Below are positions 1-9,576 of a stretch of 64,000 nucleotides of DNA, piece by piece. The stretch lies in contig NZ_JABAIL010000010.1 of NCBI RefSeq assembly GCF_012641475.1, positions 62,001-126,000 on the forward strand. The letters run 5' to 3'. The first letter of the stretch is position 1; every line of letters begins with the position of its first letter. Made by a program: the position numbers and the translations under genes. A model generated the notes under the pieces. The model was not told the origin of the DNA. It saw only the letters and a list, made by a program, of their open reading frames with translations, and searched no databases. The stretch comes from Flammeovirga agarivorans. GTDB taxonomy: Bacteria > Bacteroidota > Bacteroidia > Cytophagales > Flammeovirgaceae.

Positions 1-916
1 TTAATAAATAGAAAAGTAATAGTGCATTTACTGTTAGGATCGTTAGAGCAAAAGAGATTAAGACCACAATGTTTAACCTTTTCCAATATTGATCATATTC
101 TTTAATCACTTCATTGATATTCACTAGCTGATCTTCTACTCTAGCTAACTGATCGTTCAGGTTATCTTTAATTCCTGTTTTACCATAAAAGCCTAGTTGT
201 TCATCCAATGATACTAATTTCAAGAAGTTCGTTTTGTATTTCTCCAAAGCACCAATAATGAATACTTTTCCATATTTATCTCTAACAGTTCTATTGATAT
301 CACTTTTTAAATCGTCAAGAACATCTACTAATTTAGACACATAACGCTTATCCTTTCTTAGAATATAATCTTTCTCATGTCTTCTTAGAGATAGAATCTT
401 TACTTGATCTAAATCATAGCCTGAATTCATTACACTATAAATAGATCTACGCATTTCACCTTCCGTACCATAACTTTTGAAGCCTCGCTCCAATTGCACA
501 TGGATCAAAGTATCGAAACTTTCTCTGTAAACAGCTAATGATTTCTCTAATTCTCTAAGGCTAGGAATGATGTCTGCATCTTGCACATAAGAATTCACAT
601 ACATCTTCTCTAATCTTTCGTCAATTGCTTCAAGTGCTTCTTTATGACTAGTGATGTACCTGTTCTTTTTAGACTCATAAAATTTAGGGTTGATCGTTTC
701 TGTCAATAAAAATGACTTTTGATCCGATTTTACTTCTTGAATTTTAGAAGTCATCCAACTTAAATCCGTTGATACTTGCTCTGCATTGATTGTAATATTT
801 CTAATTGAAGCATACACTACAAACAATAAAAAGATAATAACAATGTTTGCCGCAAAAGACCAAATCAGTCTAGTTTTGATACTTTTTGCTTGTCGTTTTT
901 GAGGAGTAAGTTTCAT
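1..916 (-). CDS. Two-TM sensor protein, N-terminal part (runs off the left edge)
   Basis: An open frame starts with ATG at 916 and stays open to base 2, giving about 305 residues with no stop, so the C-terminal output domain lies outside the window. Residues about 19-40 form a hydrophobic membrane segment. A mainly helical region of about 240 residues follows, then a second membrane segment at about 286-305. The middle contains RRHEKDYILRKDKRYV (about residue 190), resembling the conserved patch of helical-bimodular (HBM) or four-helix-bundle sensor domains of chemoreceptors and kinases. A histidine kinase, SpoIIE phosphatase or cyclase output are all possible. It starts 14 bases after the stop of the binding-protein gene on the same strand, so the two are probably co-transcribed and may work as a ligand-sensing pair. 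Confidence 0.75.
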   Translation of the reverse strand, partial: MKLTPQKRQAKSIKTRLIWSFAANIVIIFLLFVVYASIRNITINAEQVSTDLSWMTSKIQEVKSDQKSFLLTETINPKFYESKKNRYITSHKEALEAIDERLEKMYVNSYVQDADIIPSLRELEKSLAVYRESFDTLIHVQLERGFKSYGTEGEMRRSIYSVMNSGYDLDQVKILSLRRHEKDYILRKDKRYVSKLVDVLDDLKSDINRTVRDKYGKVFIIGALEKYKTNFLKLVSLDEQLGFYGKTGIKDNLNDQLARVEDQLVNINEVIKEYDQYWKRLNIVVLISFALTILTVNALLLFYLL

Positions 917-930
917 ATAGCTAGTATGAT

Positions 931-1767
931 TTATAATACTGGGATATACCCTTTGTGTGCAATTATCTGCTGTCCTTTATCTGATAATGCGAAATTGACA
1001 AAGTCTTGTACTTTTCGTTTATCAGAACCTCTGTAATAGAGGTACAGTGGTCTAGAAAGTGGATATTGCTTATTTAATGCATTTCTAAAAGATGGATAGA
1101 CAAAATTTGATGGCTGGGAGCTGATAGATAGCGGTTGTACCACTTCTTCTACATAGGCGATACCACAATACCCAATAGCACCTCGAATTTTGCTAACTTT
1201 ATCAACAACACCTGCATTGGAGTGAACCTCTTTTACATCGGCAGGTGATTTTTCTGATTGAATAACAACTGATGTCATAAACCCATAACTTCCTGAGTAT
1301 TGATCTCTCGTTACCACTTGTATAGGTAAATCCTCTCCTCCTAATTCTGACCAATTTTTAATTTCTCCAGTAAAGATCCCTTTCAACTGTTTCATCGTTA
1401 ATTTGTTGATCGGATTGGAAGGGTGAACAATAATAGACAGAGCATCGTAAGCGATTACTTTTTCTATCAATTGATCATAATTATTCTCTATATCAGTTTT
1501 CTCATTTGATCTTACTTTTCTAGATGATAGGGCAAACTCTGCTTGATATTCATCAAGACCTTTAAACCCTAATGAACTACCACCACCTTCAACCTCTAGT
1601 ACTTGCTCTTCTGGAGTACCATAGTTGCTCGCTAAAGCTGCCATTAATGGAAGCATTGTATCACTGCCTAAACCATTTAAAGTATCCTTCTGTGCTATTG
1701 TAAATTGAACATTTAGGAGTAATAAGATAATCGTAGTAATGAATTGACGAGATAATTTAAGATTCAT
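931..1767 (-). CDS. Periplasmic phosphate-type (PstS-like) substrate-binding protein
   Basis: This is a 278-residue secreted protein with an N-terminal signal peptide ending near residue 25 (FTIAQ). The mature part opens with GLGSDTMLPLMAALA, the phosphate-loop style start of the PBP-like superfamily, followed by EGGGSSLGFKGL, ALSSR, and later IVHPSNPINKLTMKQLKGIFTG, where the last part is typical of PstS proteins. No Pst permease or ATPase genes are nearby. The downstream partner is instead a membrane sensor with a helical periplasmic domain. I infer a role in sensing an oxyanion or related ligand rather than only uptake. The ligand cannot be read from sequence. Confidence 0.8.
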   Translation of the reverse strand: MNLKLSRQFITTIILLLLNVQFTIAQKDTLNGLGSDTMLPLMAALASNYGTPEEQVLEVEGGGSSLGFKGLDEYQAEFALSSRKVRSNEKTDIENNYDQLIEKVIAYDALSIIVHPSNPINKLTMKQLKGIFTGEIKNWSELGGEDLPIQVVTRDQYSGSYGFMTSVVIQSEKSPADVKEVHSNAGVVDKVSKIRGAIGYCGIAYVEEVVQPLSISSQPSNFVYPSFRNALNKQYPLSRPLYLYYRGSDKRKVQDFVNFALSDKGQQIIAHKGYIPVL

Positions 1768-1912
1768 TGTCTTAGTATAGTTTGTTGTTCATCACAAAAA
1801 TGGGCTATAAATATTAAGTTAATAAGAAGGAAAGTTTACGTTTTATTGATGTTTTCAGTACACTAATTGCACTATTGGAAGATAAAAAAGTAAAAATTTT
1901 AGCTAAAAACGG

Positions 1913-1920
1913 TATTTTTG
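1913..1920 (+). promoter_or_regulatory. -7 promoter box for the plsC-like gene
   Basis: TATTTTTG matches the Bacteroidetes -7 consensus TAnnTTTG and lies 43 bases before the ATG at 1964. I see no TTG at the expected -33 distance, so the call rests on one box. Confidence 0.4.
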
Positions 1921-1963
1921 TTACTTTAAGACGTGTAATTACATTAATTCAATATTAACAGAA

Positions 1964-2524
1964 ATGAAATCTCTTTGGGTTTGGTTGTTTAAACTTTTTG
2001 GGTGGAAGATCGATGGGACGGTTCCTGAGGATGTAAAAAAATGTGTAGTAGTAGTGGGGCCTCATACCAGTTTTTGGGATTTTTTAGTGGGTGTTCCAGC
2101 AAGAGAGCTTCTAGGTTTTGAATCGAAATTCTTTATCAAAAGCTCTTTATGTGTTGGGCCGTTAGGATGGTTTCTATTAAAATTAGGAGCAATTCCTGTT
2201 CACAGAAAAAAAGGCAATACAAGATTGGTTGATTTGGCAATTGAAGAGTATAATAAAAGAGATGAGTTAATTATTGCTGTAACACCAGAAGGCACTCGCT
2301 CTTATAATCCAAAATGGAGAACAGGGTTTTATCACATTGCAAATGGAGCAAAGGTTCCGATTGTTATGGCAGGCATGTGCTTTAAGACGAAGAGAGTGGT
2401 TATTGGTGAACGTTTCATACCGACGGGTAATGTGGATGATGACATTATAAGAATCAAACGCTTCTTCTATAACTTTGTAGGAAAACACCCAGAAAAAGGA
2501 ATTAGAAAAGAAGAAATCGAATAG
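1964..2524 (+). CDS. 1-acyl-glycerol-3-phosphate acyltransferase family protein (PlsC-like)
   Basis: The 186-residue protein has the two core acyltransferase motifs. HTSFWD near residue 34 is the HX4D catalytic motif, and TPEGTRS near residue 107 is the glycerol-phosphate binding motif. Known family members transfer an acyl chain to lysophosphatidate at the inner membrane face. The protein is shorter than typical PlsC because it lacks a long N-terminal membrane region, and such short members are common in Bacteroidetes. It is a single gene ending just before a strong hairpin terminator shared with the convergent lipoprotein gene. The acyl acceptor is not known: phospholipid or aminolipid synthesis are both possible. 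Confidence 0.85.
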   Translation: MKSLWVWLFKLFGWKIDGTVPEDVKKCVVVVGPHTSFWDFLVGVPARELLGFESKFFIKSSLCVGPLGWFLLKLGAIPVHRKKGNTRLVDLAIEEYNKRDELIIAVTPEGTRSYNPKWRTGFYHIANGAKVPIVMAGMCFKTKRVVIGERFIPTGNVDDDIIRIKRFFYNFVGKHPEKGIRKEEIE

Positions 2525-2528
2525 TAAA

Positions 2529-2568
2529 AAGGTTGCATACTCTTAAGAATATGCAACCTTCTTTATTT
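2529..2568. terminator. Bidirectional intrinsic terminator
   Basis: A perfect 11-bp stem (2529-2539 with 2550-2560) and a 10-base loop are flanked by A and T runs. It serves the plsC-like gene on the plus strand and the small lipoprotein gene on the minus strand. Confidence 0.85.
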
Positions 2569-2748
2569 TTAGTTAGATGTCTTAGACTCTTCTTCCTCAA
2601 TAACATTGTAAGGATAATAAATATCATCTGGATCGTTTGGATCATCTCTAAAGTCAAACTCCTCATCTGGAGTTGGGTCTTCTTCTTGACAAGATGAGAC
2701 AAAAGTGAATGTCATGATCAATAATAATAACTTAAAAATGAATTTCAT
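2569..2748 (-). CDS. Small acidic lipoprotein (59 residues)
   Basis: A short frame from ATG 2748 to TAA 2569 encodes a 59-residue protein. It starts MKFIFKLLLLIMTFTFVSSC, a lipoprotein signal with lipobox VSSC and the acceptor cysteine at residue 20. The remaining 39 residues are strongly acidic (QEEDPTPDEEFDFRDDPNDP and an EEEE stretch), with no recognisable domain. The signal peptide and the terminator directly behind it argue that it is real. Function is unknown. Acidic residues after the lipid cysteine recall the lipoprotein export signal of Bacteroidetes, so it may be surface exposed; this is inference. Confidence 0.75.
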   Translation of the reverse strand: MKFIFKLLLLIMTFTFVSSCQEEDPTPDEEFDFRDDPNDPDDIYYPYNVIEEEESKTSN

Positions 2749-2874
2749 CGGTAGTTTAAAATTAGTATTCGTATAAATCTTTATCTATAGACACACTTCT
2801 GAAACATTGTGACATTATACTTAACAACCTATACAATTCATTAAGGTATTTAAAGAGAATAAAATCAAATAAAA

Positions 2875-2902
2875 AAGCCATCCTGTGTAGACAGAATGGC
2901 TT
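2875..2902 (-). terminator. Intrinsic terminator after the ABC-F gene
   Basis: A 12-bp stem (2875-2886 with 2891-2902) has one mismatch and a 4-base loop. It is followed on the minus strand by a T-run and sits 24 bases after the stop codon. Confidence 0.75.
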
Positions 2903-2925
2903 GATATATTCTTAGAAAAGAAGCT

Positions 2926-4853
<1,928 letters not shown>

Positions 4854-5108
4854 ATGAATGAGCAAATTGAAGTATTAATAAAAAAGTACAAAGACCTTTC
4901 TAAAGAGTCTGAGCATGAAGCTGCCGCAAAAATTACTAAAGAATTTGTCTCTGGTAAATATAGAGAAAGAGTAATTGAAGCTGCTTTTGAAATGTTAGCC
5001 GAAAGTGATAAATATGATGAAGACCATCCCCTAGGTGGTTACTATTATGTAATTTACGAGATGCTACACGCTGGTGCTTATTTATTAGCTAAAGAAGATA
5101 AAAGTTAA
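4854..5108 (+). CDS. Conserved-looking small protein of unknown function
   Basis: An 84-residue soluble protein, mostly helical and rich in Glu and Lys, with GGYYYVIYEMLHAGAYLLA near the C-terminus. I do not recognise a family. It starts at ATG 4854 and is followed after 7 bases by a DUF3467 gene on the same strand, so the two form a small operon. No signal peptide or membrane segment is seen, so it is probably cytoplasmic. Confidence 0.7.
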   Translation: MNEQIEVLIKKYKDLSKESEHEAAAKITKEFVSGKYRERVIEAAFEMLAESDKYDEDHPLGGYYYVIYEMLHAGAYLLAKEDKS

Positions 5109-5115
5109 GAAAAAG

Positions 5116-5436
5116 ATGGATCAAGAAAAAAAACCTGAAAATCAGATTAATATTGAACTTAGCGACGAAGTTGCTGAAGGTACTTACGCAAATCTAGCCA
5201 TGATCGCACACTCAAACAGTGAGTTCGTGATTGACTTTATTCGTATGATGCCAGGTCTTCCAAAAGCTAAGGTAAAATCTAGAATTATTCTTACTCCTGA
5301 GCATGCTAAAAGATTATATATGGCATTACAGGATAATCTAAAGAAATATGAAGCACAGTTTGGCCCAATAGGTAAAACTGAAGAAGCTCCTAAGTTTCCA
5401 ATGAATTTTGGTTTAAGTAACCAAGATCCTCAATAA
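5116..5436 (+). CDS. DUF3467 domain protein
   Basis: A 106-residue cytoplasmic protein of the DUF3467 family. Recognisable parts are AEGTYANLAMIAHSNSEFVIDF, then a segment ending in PKAKVKSRIILTPEHAKRL, and the helical end ALQDNLKKYEAQFG. The family is common in Bacteroidetes and has no settled function. It is the second gene of a two-gene operon and ends at a strong terminator. Confidence 0.88.
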   Translation: MDQEKKPENQINIELSDEVAEGTYANLAMIAHSNSEFVIDFIRMMPGLPKAKVKSRIILTPEHAKRLYMALQDNLKKYEAQFGPIGKTEEAPKFPMNFGLSNQDPQ

Positions 5437-5440
5437 ATAA

Positions 5441-5476
5441 AAAAGGGACATCCATTTTAAGGTGTCCCTTTTTTAT
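5441..5476. terminator. Bidirectional intrinsic terminator
   Basis: A perfect 10-bp stem (5441-5450 with 5463-5472) with A and T runs on either side separates the DUF3467 gene from the convergent csaA gene. Confidence 0.85.
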
Positions 5477-5808
5477 TAACTCACTGGCAAACCATTTTTT
5501 ACTGGTTTATCTGTGGTGAGTAATATAACATCCTGTCCGTCTCCTAAAGCCCCCAGTAACAATACTTCAGACATAATACTTGCAATTTGCTTTGGAGGAA
5601 AGTTAACCACTCCTATTACTTGTTTCCCAATTATATCCTTTGGTTCATATAAGGCTCGAATCTGAGCTGATGTTTTTTTAATTCCTATTTCTGGCCCAAA
5701 ATCTATTTTAATTTTCAGGGCAGGCTTTTTTACCTCTTCGAACACTTCGGCTTCAATGATTGTCCCTACTCTCATATCTACCTTTGAGAAATCATTCCAA
5801 TCAATCAT
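5476..5808 (-). CDS. csaA: CsaA-like tRNA-binding domain protein
   Basis: This 110-residue protein is a single OB-fold tRNA-binding domain of the CsaA type. It has the start WNDFSKVDMRVGTIIEAE, the central GIKKTSAQIRALY, and the end VVNFPPKQIASIMSEVLLLG. CsaA proteins are homodimers related to the C-terminal tRNA-binding domain of methionyl-tRNA synthetase. A chaperone role has been reported in Bacillus. The ATG shares one base with the stop codon of the upstream gene (TAATG at 5808), so the two genes are translationally coupled. Confidence 0.92.
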   Translation of the reverse strand: MIDWNDFSKVDMRVGTIIEAEVFEEVKKPALKIKIDFGPEIGIKKTSAQIRALYEPKDIIGKQVIGVVNFPPKQIASIMSEVLLLGALGDGQDVILLTTDKPVKNGLPVS

Positions 5809-6713
5809 TATTTCCTTATTATTTTTTTGATGGAACCATCTTCATTTAATTTTGCTTCCACCTTGTTTAAAACTTTAGCTCCATAAGTATTTACCTCACG
5901 GTACTCCATACTGACTTGAAGATATTTTCCCTTTTCAAATACTGTTGTTTCAATATGTTCAAAAGAAGCTGGGTCGTTCATAGAAGTCTTAAATTCATCA
6001 ACAAAGGCGATAATTGAACCATCATCATCTAATAGGTTGACAATTTTTTCTTTCTGATTTATTTGCTCTGATAATTCAGCGACCATTTTACGGTTAAACT
6101 TCTCATCAACCTCAGCAATTTTATCTCTAGCATCATCAAATTCCTTTTGATCGATCAGGTTTTCTACTTCCTCGAGTTTTAATTCGTTTTCAAGAAGGTA
6201 GATTTTATCTTCTAATTGTTGTCTTTTCTTTTTGTTGTAAGTAGAATCAATTTTAGCAAAATAGACCTTAGATTTATCTAGGTTCCTTTCTTTTAGGTAA
6301 GTTTTCGTTTTGGTTACATTTTTTTCGATAAGAGCCTTGTCAAGTTTACTTCTTATCCCTGCCACTTCGTTGGGTTTATAATCTGCCGATACTAAACTTA
6401 AGTATTCTTTACAGGCTCCATACCATTCTTTGGACAAACATACTTTCGCTTGTACCATTGCGGTTTCGTTCAACTGATTTGTTAGTATAACAACACTATC
6501 TTGTTTGAAATCACTTGATATAACATTGAGCTGAAGTTTTGCTTGTTGTAAACTTTCAATCTTACCTTGCTTGATAAATTTCTGGATACTCACAAATCGA
6601 TCCTCATCAAATTGAAGCGTATTTTTTATCTCACCAGCAAAGAAAAAATACCCAAATATCCCTATTAGTATAAGAAATGAAACTAGAAAAAGTCTAATAA
6701 TGAACTTAACCAT
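5808..6713 (-). CDS. Membrane-anchored coiled-coil protein of unknown function
   Basis: A 301-residue protein with one N-terminal membrane segment (about residues 5-27) and a long region of charged helices (about 35-225). The helices contain repeated pairs such as KTYLKERNLDKSKVYFAKID and DQKEFDDARDKIAEVDEKF, suggesting TPR-like or coiled-coil hairpins. A small beta-rich C-terminal part (about 235-301) carries ASFEHIETTVFEKGKYLQV, which resembles a domain found after short helical repeats in other bacterial proteins. It is the first gene of an operon with csaA. I cannot name a function; a periplasm-facing scaffold is possible. Confidence 0.75.
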   Translation of the reverse strand: MVKFIIRLFLVSFLILIGIFGYFFFAGEIKNTLQFDEDRFVSIQKFIKQGKIESLQQAKLQLNVISSDFKQDSVVILTNQLNETAMVQAKVCLSKEWYGACKEYLSLVSADYKPNEVAGIRSKLDKALIEKNVTKTKTYLKERNLDKSKVYFAKIDSTYNKKKRQQLEDKIYLLENELKLEEVENLIDQKEFDDARDKIAEVDEKFNRKMVAELSEQINQKEKIVNLLDDDGSIIAFVDEFKTSMNDPASFEHIETTVFEKGKYLQVSMEYREVNTYGAKVLNKVEAKLNEDGSIKKIIRK

Positions 6714-7070
6714 TGATTTGTTCTTTTAGTATTAAAATTGATGCATGTTTTTAGTTTTCTGTAATATACATCTTTCAAAATACTTTAGAAAAATGGACTT
6801 TTTAAAATTACACCTTGCTGCATTTTTTAATGATCAAAGTCACTGTTTAACTTATTTTAACTTATAATGAAATCAATAAAAATGTCATCAAATTTAATTT
6901 TACAAATATTAAGTTATGACAAATAATATTATTGAAGACAAGATAAAGTATCTGTATATTTATATTATTTCTTCATATTTTCATATTATTAACCAAATTT
7001 TCTTAAAAATTCAAAAACTACTCATAACACTGATCACACCTCTAATGCATGAATAATTCGACCTTAAACT
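6714..7070. other. Intergenic region upstream of the small RNA candidate
   Basis: Very AT-rich sequence between the start of the coiled-coil gene and the first small RNA promoter. I see no coding frame or strong hairpin. Confidence 0.5.
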
Positions 7071-7102
7071 TTGGAAGTTCCAATAAATTCCCCTTATATT
7101 TA
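7071..7102 (+). promoter_or_regulatory. Promoter of small RNA candidate, copy 1
   Basis: TTG at 7071-7073, a 21-base spacer and TATATTTA at 7095-7102. Copies 2 and 3 have the same spacing of exactly 21 bases, as does the ispH promoter in this window. Confidence 0.6.
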
Positions 7103-7106
7103 TAAC

Positions 7107-7187
7107 ATAAAGCAGCAATAAGAAATAGTTTTTGGGTTATTAAAGGAATTAAAAAGTTATCCGCGATGTGGATAACTTTTTTTGTTT
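7107..7187 (+). ncRNA. Putative small RNA, copy 1 of 3
   Basis: Bases 7113-7150 are identical over 38 positions to 60165-60202 and 60386-60423. The core begins CAGCAATAAG and ends AAAGGAATT and contains no start codon. A terminator follows directly: an 11-bp stem (7152-7162 with 7170-7180), a 7-base loop and a T-run. The unit lies on the plus strand between two minus-strand genes, so it is not a leader of either. The predicted transcript is about 80 nt. I do not recognise a named RNA family; the call rests on three-copy conservation, promoter-like boxes and changed-but-paired terminators. Confidence 0.7.
7152..7187. terminator. Terminator of small RNA copy 1, also placed to serve truA
   Basis: Perfect 11-bp stem (7152-7162 with 7170-7180) with a T-run on the plus strand and an A-run on the other side. 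It lies just after the truA stop on the minus strand, so it can act in both directions. Confidence 0.8.
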
Positions 7188-7973
7188 TTACTCAAATGTG
7201 ATCTTATGTAAGTTCAATGCTGAGGCTGGAGCTACATACCCCAACTGAGTTTTATCTTCTGATGGTTTTAATGCTTTTTTGATATCCTCTAAAGTTAACT
7301 CTCCTTTTCCTAACATAAACAGAGTCCCTATCATAAGCCTTACTTGGTTTCTCATAAAACCCTTTCCATGTACATAGAAGATATAGCTCTTTTCAGGAAA
7401 GAAAGAGGCTGTAATATGATGGTTTTCTTTTATCTCACAATAATCAATCGTTCTTTCCAGACTAACCCCTTCTTTGGGATGCTTACAAAATCTCCCAAAA
7501 TAATGAGTCCCTTCATATAACTTTGCTCCCTCTTTCATTAATTCTAAATCTAGATCATGTTGAATACTCACCATGTAGGGAGCACAAAAGGGATGGATCT
7601 TTTCATTAAAAGTGAATAAGTATTGGTACTCTTTTGTTTTTGGGTCTTGAATGATATTAAACTTATCATCCACTTTTTTTATAGATAATGCTCTGATATC
7701 CTGAGGTAGATTATGGTTGAATAATGTAAAAAACTCTTCTTCATCTAACTCTTTCCATACGAACAGCTCAAATGCAGAATGATTAGCAGAAACATAGGTG
7801 TCAGTTCTGGATGTTCCCAAAGTTTTAAATTTTACTTCTCCACCCAATACAAAATTAATGGTCTTATTAATCATGCCTTGAACCGTTTTGAAGCCAGGCT
7901 GGATCATCCACCCATGAAACCTGTAACCAACATACTGAACCTCAATTAAATAATTATGTCTCTTATTTTTCAT
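7188..7973 (-). CDS. truA: tRNA pseudouridine synthase, TruA family
   Basis: The protein is 261 residues from the ATG at 7973. An upstream ATG at 8024 would add 17 hydrophobic residues absent from the family. It begins with HNYLIEVQYVGYRFHGW, the TruA N-terminal strand. The catalytic aspartate sits in TSRTDTYVSANHSAFEL, where typical TruA has GRTDAGVHA, so the motif is divergent but the RTD core is kept. Later parts (YLFTFN, GTHYFGRFCK, FMRNQVRLMIGTL) fit the family. TruA modifies positions 38-40 of tRNA anticodon arms. Because the active-site loop is divergent, a paralogue with shifted target is possible. Confidence 0.85.
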   Translation of the reverse strand: MKNKRHNYLIEVQYVGYRFHGWMIQPGFKTVQGMINKTINFVLGGEVKFKTLGTSRTDTYVSANHSAFELFVWKELDEEEFFTLFNHNLPQDIRALSIKKVDDKFNIIQDPKTKEYQYLFTFNEKIHPFCAPYMVSIQHDLDLELMKEGAKLYEGTHYFGRFCKHPKEGVSLERTIDYCEIKENHHITASFFPEKSYIFYVHGKGFMRNQVRLMIGTLFMLGKGELTLEDIKKALKPSEDKTQLGYVAPASALNLHKITFE

Positions 7974-8111
7974 AATTTTTTGATTTTTGATGACCAAAAT
8001 TATCAGAATTATTTCACATAGCATGGTATCTTAAACAAACTATTTAAAATCATTAACCAACTAAAAAACTAATCAATCGTTCAATAATATAAACCTTATA
8101 TTTAATTCACT

Positions 8112-8633
8112 ATGATTACTATAACTGATGGAAATTTTGACAGACTATGGGAAATTTATACTTCCTCTTTCCCACTTGATGAACAGCGTTCACAAAAAGA
8201 TATACTCCAACTGATATCTCATGGTCAACTTCAATTTAAAGGAATCGAAATTGACAATAATATTGTAGGTCTCATTGCCTTTAGAGTATTAGATAAATTC
8301 GTATATATAGAATACTTAGCGATTGCTGAAGAAGCCCGAGGAAATGGTTTTGGAAAGAAGATCATGAGCTACTTTACACAGATGTACAAACATTACTGTA
8401 TTATTCTTGAAGTTGAAGCTCCAAGCAATGAATTACAAAAGAAGCGTATCTCTTTTTATGAGCAATGTGACTTTCATTATAATGCTACTCATTTTGTCCA
8501 ACCTCCACTACAAAAAAATGGTCGGGAAGTAGACATGAGATTAATGTCTTGGCCTATAAAAATCGAAGATACGGGGTTTGATATGGTAAAAGAAACCCTA
8601 CTAAATAGTGTCTACAACTTAGTAGCAGAATGA
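8112..8633 (+). CDS. GNAT family N-acetyltransferase
   Basis: A 173-residue protein with GNAT layout. It starts ITITDGNFDRLWEIYTSSFP and has central strands IVGLIAFRVLDKFVYIEYLAIAEEARGNGFGKKIM. The segment ARGNGFGK is the acetyl-CoA pyrophosphate-binding motif A (R/Q-x-x-G-x-G/A). The C-terminal half has RISFYEQCDFHY, the usual motif B region. The substrate is unknown. Its 3' end overlaps the convergent MaoC-like gene by 15 bases. Confidence 0.85.
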   Translation: MITITDGNFDRLWEIYTSSFPLDEQRSQKDILQLISHGQLQFKGIEIDNNIVGLIAFRVLDKFVYIEYLAIAEEARGNGFGKKIMSYFTQMYKHYCIILEVEAPSNELQKKRISFYEQCDFHYNATHFVQPPLQKNGREVDMRLMSWPIKIEDTGFDMVKETLLNSVYNLVAE

Positions 8634-9497
8634 TCCTACCATTAAAGTTGTTCCTTTTTGATCTTGAAGTTCTAAGTGATATCTGTTGTTGGCGTCAACA
8701 CTTTCAGAACGTAAAACCTTAACTCCTCTATTTGGTAGTTTAACAGGTTTAATAAATTTGATACTAATATCAGATATCATTTTCCCTTCTTTAGTTTGAA
8801 GGAGTTCGTAAGTCTTAGCCAATTGTCCAAAACCATGTAAAATTGTACTTTTAAATGGTGTTGCCTTAGCGATAACATCCACCCAATGTAATGGATTCAG
8901 ATCCCCTGTAAGTACGCCAAAATTAAACCCATCATTTTTGGCTACACTCCACTCTCCTACTTCAATTAAATTCTTTTCTACTTCTTCCCTTTTCGTTTTT
9001 TTCTTTTCTCGTTTGCCAATAATAAAAGCCGTATATAAATGTACTTCTAAAGCGATTGAAGACGAATCAACACCAGCAACCAATTTCTGATGTACCCTTG
9101 CTCTTCCATTGTCTTCTTTTATATCTACAATCTCCGTTCTAGCAAAAATGGGTTGGTTATCTTTTAACTCACCTAAAACCTTGATATCTACACCTTGGTT
9201 AATCACTTTTGCCAATTTATAAGGAGTTTTTTCTAATAAGCTTAATCCAAAAGGCAAAGCATATTGGCTAAAGATATGCGGAGGTAATATTCCTTCATAA
9301 TTTCCGGCAATACCACCACTCCAAGTAATATAACTTTCAATAAGTTTCTTTGATGGAGGATTTAGTAATGTTTCTTGTGGCAATAAATCATGTTTCTTAC
9401 TACTAGCTAAGAATGGTAATATTGTTTGTAAAAATGTTTTACCCACAATTTTCAACATCGGCTTCTGTTGAAGCAATAATGATTTATCGACTTTCAT
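8619..9497 (-). CDS. MaoC-like hot-dog fold hydratase/dehydratase
   Basis: The protein is 292 residues from ATG 9497. The C-terminal half carries the MaoC signature TGDLNPLHWVD followed by TILHGFGQLAKT, which supplies the Asp/His pair of (R)-specific enoyl-CoA hydratases. The N-terminal half looks like a second, degenerate hot-dog domain. An in-frame ATG at 9530 is less likely because the probable -7 box TATATTTA (minus strand, 9513-9520) lies downstream of it. The likely reaction is hydration of a trans-2-enoyl thioester in lipid metabolism. The gene is monocistronic. Confidence 0.85.
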   Translation of the reverse strand: MKVDKSLLLQQKPMLKIVGKTFLQTILPFLASSKKHDLLPQETLLNPPSKKLIESYITWSGGIAGNYEGILPPHIFSQYALPFGLSLLEKTPYKLAKVINQGVDIKVLGELKDNQPIFARTEIVDIKEDNGRARVHQKLVAGVDSSSIALEVHLYTAFIIGKREKKKTKREEVEKNLIEVGEWSVAKNDGFNFGVLTGDLNPLHWVDVIAKATPFKSTILHGFGQLAKTYELLQTKEGKMISDISIKFIKPVKLPNRGVKVLRSESVDANNRYHLELQDQKGTTLMVGSFCY

Positions 9498-9512
9498 AGA
9501 GTTTTTTTTTCG

Positions 9513-9520
9513 TAAATATA
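9513..9520 (-). promoter_or_regulatory. -7 promoter box for the MaoC-like gene
   Basis: TATATTTA on the minus strand, one base off TAnnTTTG, 15 bases before the ATG at 9497. It decides the start choice for this gene. Confidence 0.45.
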
Positions 9521-9524
9521 AAAA

Positions 9525-9553
9525 AAGCATATGCTGAAAAACAACATATGCTT
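9525..9553 (-). terminator. Intrinsic terminator after the rhodanese gene
   Basis: 9-bp stem (9525-9533 with 9545-9553), followed on the minus strand by a T-run. Confidence 0.75.
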
Positions 9554-9576
9554 ATCTATCCGACATCTATATAGTA

